From: Hyalella azteca
Lineage: Eukaryota > Arthropoda > Malacostraca > Amphipoda > Hyalellidae
Assembly: GCF_000764305.2 (NCBI RefSeq)
Contig: NW_025940924.1
Location: forward strand, 66,133-130,132
Length of the DNA: 64,000 nucleotides
Direction of reading: 5' to 3'
The position numbers were made by a program, and so were the translations under genes. The notes beneath the pieces were generated by a model that did no database searches, was not told the origin of the DNA, and saw only the letters and a program-made list of their open reading frames with translations. Positions within the stretch are counted from its first letter, which is position 1; every line of letters starts with the position of its first letter. Shown piece after piece: positions 22,036-32,520 of this stretch.

Positions 22036-23039
22036 AACTTTAGACCGAAGTCTTTCCAGCGGATTGACAAGATCATTCGCTCTCTCAGACCCAAAGCTTT
22101 TGTCTTGGCCATAAGGATTAATCATTTATTTCTGCTTACTGACTTGATTCATCAGCTATCATCTGGAATAGAAAATATGAATGTAAATGAATATATTTTT
22201 AGTACGAGTGTTGACATGTGCTCGTGAGACGTCCTGGTATGAGTCGGGCAAGGAGCGCTGCTTGCCAGGCGTTGAAGGAAGCTATCAATCATGGCCGTAA
22301 CTGCCTGACGTCACACCTCCTAATTGCCAGCCCTTTGACGTGACAAGACGAATGATTTGAGTCCTGCCTTCTTGCCTTCTTGCCTTGTGCCTTCTTGCCT
22401 TCTGCCTTATTTCCTTCTGCCTTATTTCATTTTGTCGTCTGGCCTCCGGCCGAATTATCTTCTGCTTTCTTTACAGTAGCTTTATTCTTTCTGCCTCATG
22501 CCTTCTCTTTTGTGGCTCCCATTTCCTGCATTTTAATTTTCCTGCCTCCTTGCATCTTTCGGTTTGCTTCCAACCTTTTCAAACTTTTAAGTCTCTTTCT
22601 TACTCAGTGACCTCAAGCCTCACATTCTCTTGCCTCATACATGACTCAGTATCTTGTGCATTTTGTTAATATAAGCTTGTCCTTCGGCCTGTTGACTTCG
22701 GGAATGAACTTTCAAAGAAGAAAAAATTTAAAAACCATCTAGGCAATCAGGAATAAATTATTTATCTAGCAATAAATATTGCGAAACAGTACACTGTTTC
22801 GCTGAAAAATGTAAAGCGGATCGAAATTTCAGCCCAAAAAATATAGCAAAAATTGAAAAGTATATAGGTTTATTCCGTTGATAAATTGAGTAAAGAAGAA
22901 TAGTGTAAAATATGCAGAATCTCCAGATTTCAGCGGATGCTATTTCATACATAATGCAACCTTTAAATGTGCACTATTTTCAACGACCTTATTATAGTCA
23001 CTGGCTTCATGGAGTTCCCACGCTACTAGTTTAAAAAAT
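22036..23039. other. Unique sequence with CRE-like pair and pyrimidine tract
   Basis: TGACGTCA at 22306-22313 and TGACGTGA at 22336-22343 lie exactly 30 bp apart. From 22363 to about 22560 the plus strand is pyrimidine-rich with repeated CCTTCTTG and CTGCCTTATTTC phrases. The hydrophobic open frames there follow from composition. No gene was recognised. Confidence 0.4.
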
Positions 23040-23200
23040 TTTCATTGAGAGTCGCGTTGAGAGCCGCAATGAGAGCTGTCGACACTCTAACCGAGATGAA
23101 GTAGCTACCAGCAGAGCTGAATGAAATTTTTGAATTGAGAGCTCTGCTGATAACTGTCGAGACAATCTCATAGAAATGAGACTGAACGAATCTTGAAATG
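23040..23200. repeat. Degenerate GAGAGCT repeat
   Basis: Phrases such as GAGAGCTGTCGACACTCTAA and GAGAGCTCTGCTGATAACTG recur with drift, each followed by an AGATGA or AAATGA variant. Eroded tandem duplication; boundaries approximate. Confidence 0.45.
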
Positions 23201-24289
23201 GGTGAATATTTACTATACTTCGCTGATATTATCTGTCGAATAAAAACAATTATCGTTAAATTAGCATATTAGCCTAATTCATGTCTACCTATAATTTATG
23301 ATATAGTAATAGTTTATTAAATAAATGTTATAGAGATTTTTATCAATCGAAATTACGTGCAGTTCTAAGGCTGAGGCTGTCGCCAGTCTCGCGATTGACC
23401 CGCTAATGGCGAGAGCAGCGTCGAGGGCATTTACGAGACTCGCCATTTGTACGGCAAATGCAACGGGAACGATCGAGAAGAGGGAAATGATTTTGAACTT
23501 AGCGATCAGATGTAGAGTACGCAAAATATATTACGCTAAAGTACGCTAAGTACGCTAAATATATGTAGATCGCTAAATATATTGATTCATCGGGTTTAGA
23601 ATTTTTTATTGATCTTATATCAGAAATTGGTTATTGAAAAATTGTACTTTTTAAAATTGAAGGAAATTTAGATAATTTTAATAGGAGAAAATGCATAGTA
23701 TTGCGAAGATAGGAAGTTGGTTGATTTTACTAGCTGCTGCAAACGTAGAATGACACGAAAAATAATTACTAATAAAAAATAAATAAACAAAAGAATTTGG
23801 TTCAAGCTGGAGAGGAACAATCGATAATTCACATTGAACACCATATTCGTCTTGAACACTTACTATTGCTCAATTTTACTCCATATCATTACGTTTCTTC
23901 CACCATGCTCGCTTTTTTCTTGACTCTTTCGTGTGAAATGAACTGAAAACGCATGCCTTTCTCATATAAGTAAAGCCTATAAGATGACTCGTGATTTCGA
24001 GAACTCAGTAAGTAAAACATTTCTCAGCTTCACCAGTCTTCGCGGAGACTCACTCGATCAAGTGCAATGCATAGAACGATACGCCAGCCTTAATTGAAAA
24101 GGTCACGTAAAAGCAACAGCTGTTGCAGACAACAGCGGATCGGAATTTTTACCAGCAAAATAAATTTTTAACGGAAACTTTCACAGTTTTATTAAAAAAC
24201 GAGACGTGATTTATTTTTCAATTTGATTGAAAGAGTTTTTAACAAAATGGAGTCAAGATTTAGGTCCTGAATGTTGAAACGAGCTTCTT
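23201..24289. other. AT-rich unique sequence with one 9-bp hairpin
   Basis: AATGGCGAG (23405-23413) pairs with CTCGCCATT (23439-23447). TACGCTAA recurs three times at 23530-23560. Nothing else was recognised. Confidence 0.35.
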
Positions 24290-25140
24290 TCAAGGCCTCG
24301 TACGTGGTCGGGGTGTCGGCGTTTTCCTAGAAGTTAGCATAATTATACTCGTACAGCTTCGCTTTCCTGGAGGTAAAGAAGTTTTCCTTTAGTTCTTCTT
24401 CATTATAGGGAATAACTTTTCTCCTCTACAACAAGTCTTTCAGTGGAATCAAACCTCGCAGTAGACCATGTCTTGTCGATTTAATTTGATTCTCAGCAGA
24501 ACCTATACTTTTCTGAAGACATTTACGTACCAGAAGCCTGCAAGAAGACATCAGCTTCCAAATTGACACCAATCACAATGAAAAATTTGATTTTCAGTAG
24601 ACCCCGGCCAGTCTGATGGCGTTTTCTCTCAGTCTTTGTGTTGGCCTCAGCCTTCTTGTAAGTCTTAGCTTTCACTAGACCCCAGCGTTCTTGCAGATTC
24701 CGAACTACTTGTAAAACTAACCTGTACAGTTTACCCAGTTTTCTCGTTCCTTCCGTCATTCCATTAGACCCACATATTTTGTGATTCCGTCTTCCATAAA
24801 ACTGAACCCTTTCTTCTTCTGCCAAGATTCTTGCAAACAAAAATTTTCGTGTAGGTCAGACCTTCACTGTATAGCTAAAGCCTTTCTGTAGATTCTCCGA
24901 GCCGCCTACATGGCGGTCCAAGACTTGCCATTCGCCTCCGAGTCTTCTTGTAGGACCCAAGCTTTCCTAAAGCCTGGAATCCTACTTGTTCGGCTAGCTT
25001 GAGACATGAAGCTGCCCAATCCTTTTCGGATCAGTGGCGACCGCCTCAGGTAGACTGCAGACGTCCCTATAATCTCATCCAATACGCCGGACAGATACCG
25101 TATTGTCCCGAAGCTTGCACTCCCTCTTGCAAGAGTCAAC
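24290..25140. repeat. Degenerate short-period satellite
   Basis: Loosely repeated phrases combining TTCTTGTAGG-, GACCC- and AGCTTTC-like words recur every 25-50 bases. The repetition is clear to the eye but copies are too diverged for a firm unit length. Minus-strand frames of 90-105 codons across it lack domains and are best read as repeat by-products. Confidence 0.4.
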
Positions 25141-27033
25141 ATTGAGACCTTTTGAATTATTGTTGTTCTGATACACATGCGCTGCGTCTAAGAGCGATCG
25201 TTGTATATACCAGATACATTATCGACAGAACAAATATAGCGAGTCATTGTGCCAACACAAATGAAGTACACCAAAAACTGCTATTGGATAATTTTATTAC
25301 TGTATATTTTCAAGTACGTTCATGTACTTTTTTGGATTCTGGAAGCAAGAGATAATTAAAAATTCTAACTAAAACAATTAGTCAACGCGGCACAATTTAA
25401 AAAATTGGCGTCGTTCCGAACGCACTCCAGCTGTTAGTTCGTCGATTATTTATGAATTAGAGTATTATTAATCCTGCTGCGTGCTCTTCTTTAATTAACA
25501 CAGGAAATTATTAATCACTGGTATACAGGGCTCGTTATTTTAAATGTAATTAATTTTGATGATGATAACCAAAATTTCCAGTTAACCAAGGGGTTCAAGA
25601 TAAATTTTGCCACGAAGAAAATGTGCCCGGACCGGCGTATGTCAGGGAAGTGTTAAAGAGTGCATAGATCGTGCGTAGGGTTGTTCCTAGAGAACCCTAG
25701 ATCAGGTTAGGCACGGCTACGTCGGGCTAGGCATGGGTAGTGGGTAGGGTCGGGTGGTCGAGGGCTCGGCTGCTCTGGGGCGGAGACTGAGAATAGAAAA
25801 GGGCGGTGTTGAGGTCAAGCCCACTGTAAAGCTTGCCTGAAAATACTTGTTAATTGTTTGATATATGCTTTGGTATCATCATATGATAATATAAAGTCTG
25901 GATCTTTCATGCATAGTTGTCTCACTGAACTCAGTTCTTGAGATTTGTCTTAAATTTAGCTGAGTCATCGACATTTTCTTACTCATTGATTTACAATTTC
26001 TTGCTTTTCCAGTACGGAACTATTTGCTATCTTCTAATAAATCTATTTCTAAATTGAATGCGTTTTGATGTTGTGAAGGGAAACCATTTATTTATTTCTG
26101 CACTGATTTCTTTTCCAGGATAAAAGTTTATTTTTGTTGTTATCAGTGACGGTCAACGAGTGAAAAGGAAACACAAAATAGTTTTGTGATGAAGAAAATA
26201 TTTCTCATGTGCACACAATAGTTAATAAAAAAGTGGAATATTACAAATAAATATTTGTAACACATTTACTAAGATGATTGTGGATAAATGAGACAATGAA
26301 ATTTAAAACTATCAAATTTAAATTGTATACGAAATCCATTTTGTCCGCAGAAGTGAAATTAAAAAGACTTCGAGTGCAGTGATGAACAGATCCGTTCAGC
26401 TGATTCAGTGATGCAAGAATCCGCTACCAATCATGATTTTTAAGACATGTAAGAGAGATACCAACATTTATTCAGTTTAAATTAATTCTTTAAAAATTCT
26501 AAGTTTCGTTGAAATCATAATACGAATTAAAATGTAATTGAATTTTGTGAACACAAAGGCGAAGGCTTCAGCATTCTTCTTAAAACAACCCTATAGAAAT
26601 CATTCGTACTCTACGTATAATAATTATATGATTGAATTGATTTCAATCTTTGAAATGCGATATCATACATTTAACATTGGCGTAAGTCGCATTACACACT
26701 CGTATATAAAAGCTTTTCGAAATTTATATCGCTTTCCAATGTGCAGTTTCATGCATACTTCGAGCTTAATTACTACCGAATTCGTGAGTGTAGCTTTAAT
26801 TGTTGAAATTGCAGTAATAATGGATTTTTACATTATTCTTCTATTTTTTTCATAGAATTTCATACATAGATACATTATTTGATTTTTTTTCATAGAATAA
26901 CGAGTAATCGAAAGCTAACTCGTGTACATTGAACTTATGCGATCATAAGTTGTCTTTCCTCAATTAAAAAAGTTCAAACCAACCAAAAATTTCGTAAACA
27001 TCTATTGTATATTTACTGTAGACTTATAATATT
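25141..27033. other. AT-rich unique sequence
   Basis: A G-rich patch lies at 25690-25800 (GGTTAGG, GGCTAGG, GGGTAGGG words; not a telomere array). A TTTTTTTCATAGAAT phrase is duplicated near 26844 and 26884. No gene was recognised. Confidence 0.35.
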
Positions 27034-27440
27034 CTATTGTATGGAACGTTGGGACCTGTTCCCGGTGAGTTCATTGAGTATTAGTTGCGATGTCTGGTCG
27101 TGAGGAGCGAGTGCAACACACCTACTTGCTGCTGCTACCTGGAACCATCTGAAGCCTGGAACCTCGAGAGTCTTGCAAGAGGCCGACGTAGCGGCGGCTA
27201 GAAGGAGGCCTCCTGCCACGCGTAACTCGGCCTTCCAGCATCCGGTCACAAGGCGTCTTTATGCAGCTTGTGGCTCAGTGCAGCTGCTGCTGCTGCTGCT
27301 GCAAGTGCTGCACGTTATGGTGGAGGCTCGACGAGACTGTCAGTTGCTACGAGTGAGAGGCACGAGCAGCAAGCGAGGGCTGTTGTCGTGCCGTACGCTC
27401 GCTCAGTCTCTTGCCGCACAGATTCTCGGCCGCGCAACCT
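27034..27440. promoter_or_regulatory. GC/CpG-rich block upstream of the 28272 gene
   Basis: This block is much richer in G+C and CpG than both flanks and ends about 830 bases before the coding start at 28272. It holds a short GCT/CTG triplet run (near 27282-27303). Three overlapping frames are open, none from an ATG with domain content. A donor-like CCCG|GTGAGT occurs at 27063-27066. It may be a CpG-island-like promoter or an untranslated first exon, but no direct evidence separates these. Confidence 0.3.
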
Positions 27441-28116
27441 GAACCGAGGATTGTAATATGCACGCGCTAAATATTCGACTTGCTGGCAAAAAAATGTTTT
27501 CTGGATTTTAAATATTGGGTGGTAGACTGCTTTATGTGTTGGAAATCTTAAACTTGTGTTGCAAATATTGGTGAACTTCAGTGGCTGAAAACAAGTGGAA
27601 AAAAGTTGATCTCGTATAATTGAATCTCTTGGCTCACTTCAATATATTCCGAGTTTCCAACAAAGGTTATTGAAATTTGCTTATTACCTTTTACAATTAA
27701 TTTTTCGTCAAAGGTTTCATCGCCAATATATTTTGTAAGGGATTAACAATTGAAAACGTTTTAGACTAATAGAATTGAATTCTTAAAAAAACAAACCTTG
27801 TCAACATTGTGCTGGTGCAAAAAAGTGGCATGCAACAAATAATTGCACTGAAACAAATTCACATCTGAAAACTTCACTGCACAACAAGAGTGAATTTCAG
27901 AAAGTGACTCACGAGTTCTATAGCAAATATTCACAAGCTAAAGTTCAGTGCATATAGATTTTAAATGAAAATTTAGTGGTTGTAATGGAAACAATCTTCG
28001 TTTGTTTAAAATGGAAGTGCTTCACTTGCTTTTTGTAGTGATTGTGTAATTTCCGCACTTGTCTGTCATAGTGAATTAGTTTGCAATATTTAGTAGCAAT
28101 GTATGCAATTTTATGC
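27441..28116. other. AT-rich sequence between GC block and gene start
   Basis: Loose repeats of TTCACTGCA and GTGAATTTCA words occur at 27830-27960. Nothing else was recognised. Confidence 0.3.
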
Positions 28117-28234
28117 AACCGTTGGTAACACGGTAGTGAACCGAACCGTTATTAATACGGGCGTTAACCGGATAACTCCAAAACGGACGTGAAGTGAAGT
28201 GCTATATAAACGGACGTGAAATCTAAGAAGAGAA
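28117..28234 (+). promoter_or_regulatory. 27-bp-periodic repeat block with TATA-like box
   Basis: AACCGTT begins 27-bp units at 28117 and 28144; after a 10-base gap, AAACGGACGTGAA begins units at 28181 and 28208. The latter 13-mers are identical and bracket TATATAAA (28203-28210). With a TATA box there, transcription would start near 28235, just before the reading frame at 28272. Regular 27-bp spacing suggests local duplication and may place factor sites in phase. The promoter role is inferred from position. Confidence 0.45.
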
Positions 28235-28239
28235 ATTTT

Positions 28240-28419
28240 ATGCGAAATAAATTGCATTTAAACTTAGCGATATGCCATCCCCGCTGCCTCATTCGCCTCC
28301 ACCTCCTCCCCATTATCCCCAAATGCCTGCTTTTCCAGGCCGGCCGCCAATATCCCCTTCTTTTGCCTCCCGTGTCGGGGAAAATTTTCCATCGAGATCT
28401 GGGGAAAATGGAGGCTTGA
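28240..28419 (+). other. Upstream ATG overlapping the main start
   Basis: An ATG at 28240 opens a 59-codon frame in a different phase, running past the main ATG at 28272 and ending at 28419. If transcription starts at the TATA box, this would reduce initiation at 28272. Alternatively, the CATTTAAACTTAG ending at 28267 acts as an acceptor and removes it. The peptide has no recognisable feature. Confidence 0.3.
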
Positions 28420-28964
28420 ATTCACGAGGAGTTCCCGATCATGGAGGAAGCCATGCATCTTCTTACAACCACTTCGCTCCAAAAGGATTAGTGGACTCTT
28501 CGGGTGTTGGTCCCCAACAATATCCTCACAAGGGTCTTGAGTCACCACCCATGTTCCCCACGAGTCGGGGAGGAATGGATGCTTCACCGTATGGGTCCCA
28601 TCGTTATTTACAAGACCACCATATCTCCCCATACTCCCCATACTCGACTCACCACCCATTTTCGCATCATGGGAACTATGGGCCGCCACATCATGGGTCA
28701 TTTGGCCCTATTCCCCCATCGATGGGGCAGTGCTCACTACCCTCATCGCTACCCCAGTCCTCTTTCAACTCGACCCTCTCACCGCCGTCTTTGGCGCAGT
28801 CCACATGCAGTAATCTGCCCTACGGCGGCCCCGGCACTGCGTCCGGGAGCGGCAGTGGCGTAGGATTTTCTGTAGGACCTCAGCAACAACAACAACAACA
28901 AGCGCCACCACTCGAGGCTTTCGTACAGCTTCTCTTAGCCATGAACAGTGACGACCAACTCAAG
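28272..28964 (+). CDS. First coding exon of a Pro/Ser/His-rich protein (231 codons)
   Basis: The first in-frame ATG follows an in-frame TAA at 28248, with G at -3. The frame stays open to a donor (CAAG|GTAATA) at 28964/28965, after a complete codon. Reading on gives only eight residues before a stop. Residues 1-30 are Pro-rich (SPPPPPHYP), 100-150 rich in Tyr/His/Pro/Ser (SPYSPYSTHHPFSHHG), 186-203 Gly/Ser-rich, 204-210 seven Gln, and 213-231 a helical-looking APPLEAFVQLLLAMNSDDQL segment. Such disordered N-termini are common in transcription regulators, and the last segment may be a short interaction helix. No family was recognised; downstream exons are not found in the window. Confidence 0.72.
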
Positions 28965-28970
28965 GTAATA
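28965..28970 (+). other. 5' splice donor
   Basis: AAG|GTAATA ends the coding exon between codons (phase 0). It is a fair match to the metazoan donor consensus. If used, the intron extends at least to the end of the window, about 35 kb, because no convincing acceptor-plus-exon was found downstream. Confidence 0.55.
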
Positions 28971-29820
28971 TTTAATGATATTTCTATGTAATTAGAAAAC
29001 ATTTAGTGTTTATTCTATTCTAAATTACAAATTTCTTGAAAAGATTTTTTGTAAGTGCAAAATATTGGGAGGAACTTCCGGAATGACATATAAACGAGAT
29101 TCAAGTGTATATGAAATTTCATCAATACTATATTTATTACGTTTAAAACGTGTAAATATTCTTTCAACTAAAGCGGCGCAGCACAATATTTTTATTTGAA
29201 AAGATTAGTTCATATAGGTAGTATTTACGCCTTCACTGTCGTAAAAGGACAAGATTCCAGAAACATGAACAGACTGCATGAACTAAATATTTTCTTCTTG
29301 TCTTAACGTGTGCAATTAATTGGTTTTTTACTTCTAGTGAAATCATGACTTGTGTTTTCATATTTTTTTCCGCTCTGATTATGCGGATGAGGGAAAAACG
29401 TACATTTTTAAATGTTCATTAGTCAACATAAAGCATGTATTTATTTCAACATGAAAGCATTCTAAAAATAATTTATTTAAATAAAATGCAGTCTACATTG
29501 ATGAGCACTGAAAAAATTACTCCCAAGTAGCTTATACGTCTATGTGTTTGAATTATTTTAGATTCCTAATGTGAGGAAATTAGATTTAAAACATTAAGTT
29601 GTGTATGAAAGAAATGCACGTTCTATGAGATATAAAATCATATCGCGACAAGGCTGAACAAAATTTTGTTTTGATAACAAGTTTATACATCAACAAATCT
29701 TAAAAGTTCTTATAAGCTCTCAAAATTACTTATTCCATAGACACTGGGAATCAAATTCTAAAAACTATCTTTTCACTTGATTTCAAAACGCAATATTTAT
29801 CCAAGGATGCGATGAATAAG
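28971..29820. other. Probable intron, AT-rich
   Basis: No exon, repeat or RNA gene was recognised in this part of the presumed first intron. Confidence 0.35.
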
Positions 29821-29873
29821 AAACTTTAATGTTTATTATTTATAAGTAATAAAATTAATAAACATTAAAGTTT
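29821..29873. repeat. 18-bp perfect inverted repeat, 17-base loop
   Basis: The arm 29821-29838 (AAACTTTAATGTTTATTA) is the exact reverse complement of 29856-29873. The stem is almost all A/T. It could be a small MITE end pair or an intronic RNA hairpin; no target-site duplication is evident. Confidence 0.75.
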
Positions 29874-30061
29874 GGGAAGAAGTGTCTGTTTTATGTAAAT
29901 AAAATTGTGCTCAGATTTAGACTCACTTTAAATTTGGATGACTATAACAATGCATGAGTTCAATACAAATTTTTTATATAATTAGATAAATTAAAATTTT
30001 CGCAAATTAATACTCGTCTCACTAGAAATGAATGAGACACCAGACAGAATAAATAACATGA

Positions 30062-30167
30062 ATAACTCCTTGTTATTCTATGTTATTTGTTATGTTATGT
30101 TATAACAACTATATGTTATAACAACAACAACAAGGAGTTATCTATAATAACTCCTTGTTATTGTTGT
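30062..30167. repeat. Three-arm inverted repeat (alternative hairpins)
   Basis: The arms 30121-30141 and 30147-30167 pair over 21 bp with one mismatch and a 5-base loop. The first 16 bases of the right arm, ATAACTCCTTGTTATT, also occur at 30062-30077, so the central AAGGAGTTAT arm can pair with either neighbour. The flanks are rich in GTTAT and AACAAC words. Confidence 0.75.
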
Positions 30168-31764
30168 GCACTTATTCGTTTCGATTCGAAAATTTGGGGA
30201 TGTCTTGTAACATTTATAACATACCCGAGAAATATATGCCTATGCAGTGATGCAAAAATCGTGAATGCCAATTCAGTTTTCTGGTTCCAAAATGAAATAA
30301 AATTAATAAAGTTCTTGTGCATCTCGATTTCTTTAAAATTCAGAAATAATAATAACTTTCAAATAATGTGCTTAATCAGCTACTAAATATAATCAGAGGT
30401 ATCATAATCACAGTAATAGTATATACGTATACTTTTTCTTTGTTTCCTTAAATCGAAGCAGTAATTGTTACCTGTGTTTTATCGTGCATTTTTATATAAC
30501 TGTTAGTAGCACTTCTTTACATCTGTGCATCGTTGCGGTCCTTCACTATATAATATACGAACAAAACGTTATTATTATCACTTACTTATTTTTATTCTCT
30601 TCTCACCATGGAGAAAATTTAGCCAAGTTTGCCGAGTATAACTATCCTGAATCTTCACACTAATAATGATTATTATTTTACAGTTTAATTAATTATTTTT
30701 AAAATTGTAACGAAGTGTATTCAAATAAGCCTAGATTATAATAAAATATCGTAACCGCATTTCGGAAGATCCGAATGGCGAGAAAGACAAATATCGAAAA
30801 TTTCATTTTGTTTTTAATATTGCATATGCTTTGGATGTCATATTGGCTCGATGATATAGTTAATGGCTGCTTGTAATGCCACTTTTTTATTGTATGCGAG
30901 GTCAGATTTAAAATAAATAGAATTATTGATTGAAAGCTTGAATTAGATTTTGTTGAGATTTAAGGCATTATATTGAATTGACTTTGCCTTGTAGTAAATT
31001 AATGGTTGTAATATTGGTGTCAATATTAGTGGTAATATCGGTTTTGATAAAGGCTGATGTTGCTTGAACTTTTAGTTAAAAAATTGGCTGTTAAATGGGT
31101 TCCATCACATGTTGGAAATAATGTAATGCAAATAATGTAATGCAATGGTTGCAGTATTGCGTGACATTCAACATATAAGTTCCTCTTAGAATTAATATTC
31201 ATTCGTAATGTAGATCATTATTTTTGGAGTCGATTTTCATGAGCGTCTATCATTCTAAATTTCTGAATTTTGTTGCTTTTGTACTCGGATTAGTTCTCAA
31301 TAATGTTCTTTAACAACTTATGCAGTTATTTATGGCATTTTGTTGATATTGTTTGAAGTTTAGTGTTGATTGAGGTACAATACTGGTTGATGCTGTGAAC
31401 CGTTTGATATGAAAACTGATTAATGTTCTCTATTGCAGATATTCAATACTGTCCAATGATCAATGTATGTTTTAGGTTAATAGTAAATGCTGTAAAATTT
31501 TAAAAATGGCTCAATTTATGTTTAATATCATATAAATATAATTATTTTTATTCTAATATTCGACTAAGAAGAGTCACCAGAATCCCTGTAAGTACATATC
31601 GACTGCGCAGCACATCATAAGCCTGGGCTGTCACATCTGTAGCGCCATGATCGCGCGGCTAAACAAACAGCTTCTGCAGACAGCCAAAAAAATGCACTGA
31701 ATTATGACTTCTCGTAAGAAAAATGCACCGTTTGAATGAACAGCTCGCGCTGCAAAGGCTGCAT
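30168..31764. other. Probable intron, AT-rich
   Basis: AATAATGTAATGCA is duplicated at 31119-31146. The segment 31580-31850 is GC-richer. No exon was recognised. Confidence 0.35.
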
Positions 31765-31843
31765 CCGCTTTTTGCAAGGCTTTCTGGGATTTTTTTCTTA
31801 GGCGGCTCGGCTAGAACGTGCGCCGCTTTTTGCTAAGCTTTCT
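31765..31843. repeat. 21-bp imperfect direct repeat
   Basis: CCGCTTTTTGCAAGGCTTTCT at 31765 is nearly repeated at 31823 (two differences), 58 bp later, within a GC-richer island of the presumed intron. Confidence 0.6.
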
Positions 31844-32059
31844 ATTTTGGCCATCAATTATGAACATAGAGGATCAATTTAAGCGAGCTATCATTTTATT
31901 GCCACTCAAATTTCAATGATGGAAAAGTAATAGTACCTGTTGTATTGTTTAAATTTGCAGAGCATGTTCGAGGTTGCGCCGAATTCGTTCAACTATTTAC
32001 CAAAAATATTTTTCTTACTCAGCATGTGCAACATATTACTGGCCAACGAAAGCTAAACA

Positions 32060-32250
32060 CATCAATGCATACCACAGGAACACAACACATCACTGCGCAC
32101 CACACATCACTACACAAAATACATCATTGCACACAACACATTACTGCACACATCACTGTGCATCACAGGCACTTTCAAAATTCAAATCACATCATTGCAG
32201 ACATGACATCACAACACATCACTGCAGACATCACATCACATCACAACACT
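32060..32250. repeat. Degenerate CACATCACTGCA repeat
   Basis: Variants of ACACATCACTGCAC recur every 12-20 bases. The frame of about 130 codons across it is His/Thr-rich only because of the repeat. Confidence 0.7.
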
Positions 32251-32520
32251 GCAATGCAGAAAAAATATGGCAAGCAAGTAAATAGTTTTAAGTGGCGTAT
32301 TCTGAGTAGGTGGTTTTTGGATCTTGATACAAAATAGAGGACTCGAATTAACAATGACGGCTTCTCAATGCTATTAATTATGAAAGAAATCGTCGTGATA
32401 ATAGCTACATTGTTGTTGCTAATATCTTCAGAGTTAATTTGAGAAACATAACACGAGGGTTTTTCTGACTGATTGACCCAATTTAAAGAATTCGTTTATA
32501 ATGAGTAATAATTCAAAATT

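Noticed and set aside
22380..22669. Hydrophobic frames suggesting a membrane protein
   Set aside because: Pyrimidine-rich DNA encodes Phe/Leu/Ser by composition, and two overlapping phases look equally membrane-like.
25690..25800. Telomere-like GGTTAGG words
   Set aside because: Only isolated occurrences, with no TTAGG array.
28264..28701. 145-codon minus-strand frame opposite the 28272 exon
   Set aside because: Antisense shadow of the real exon; it lacks splice or domain support.
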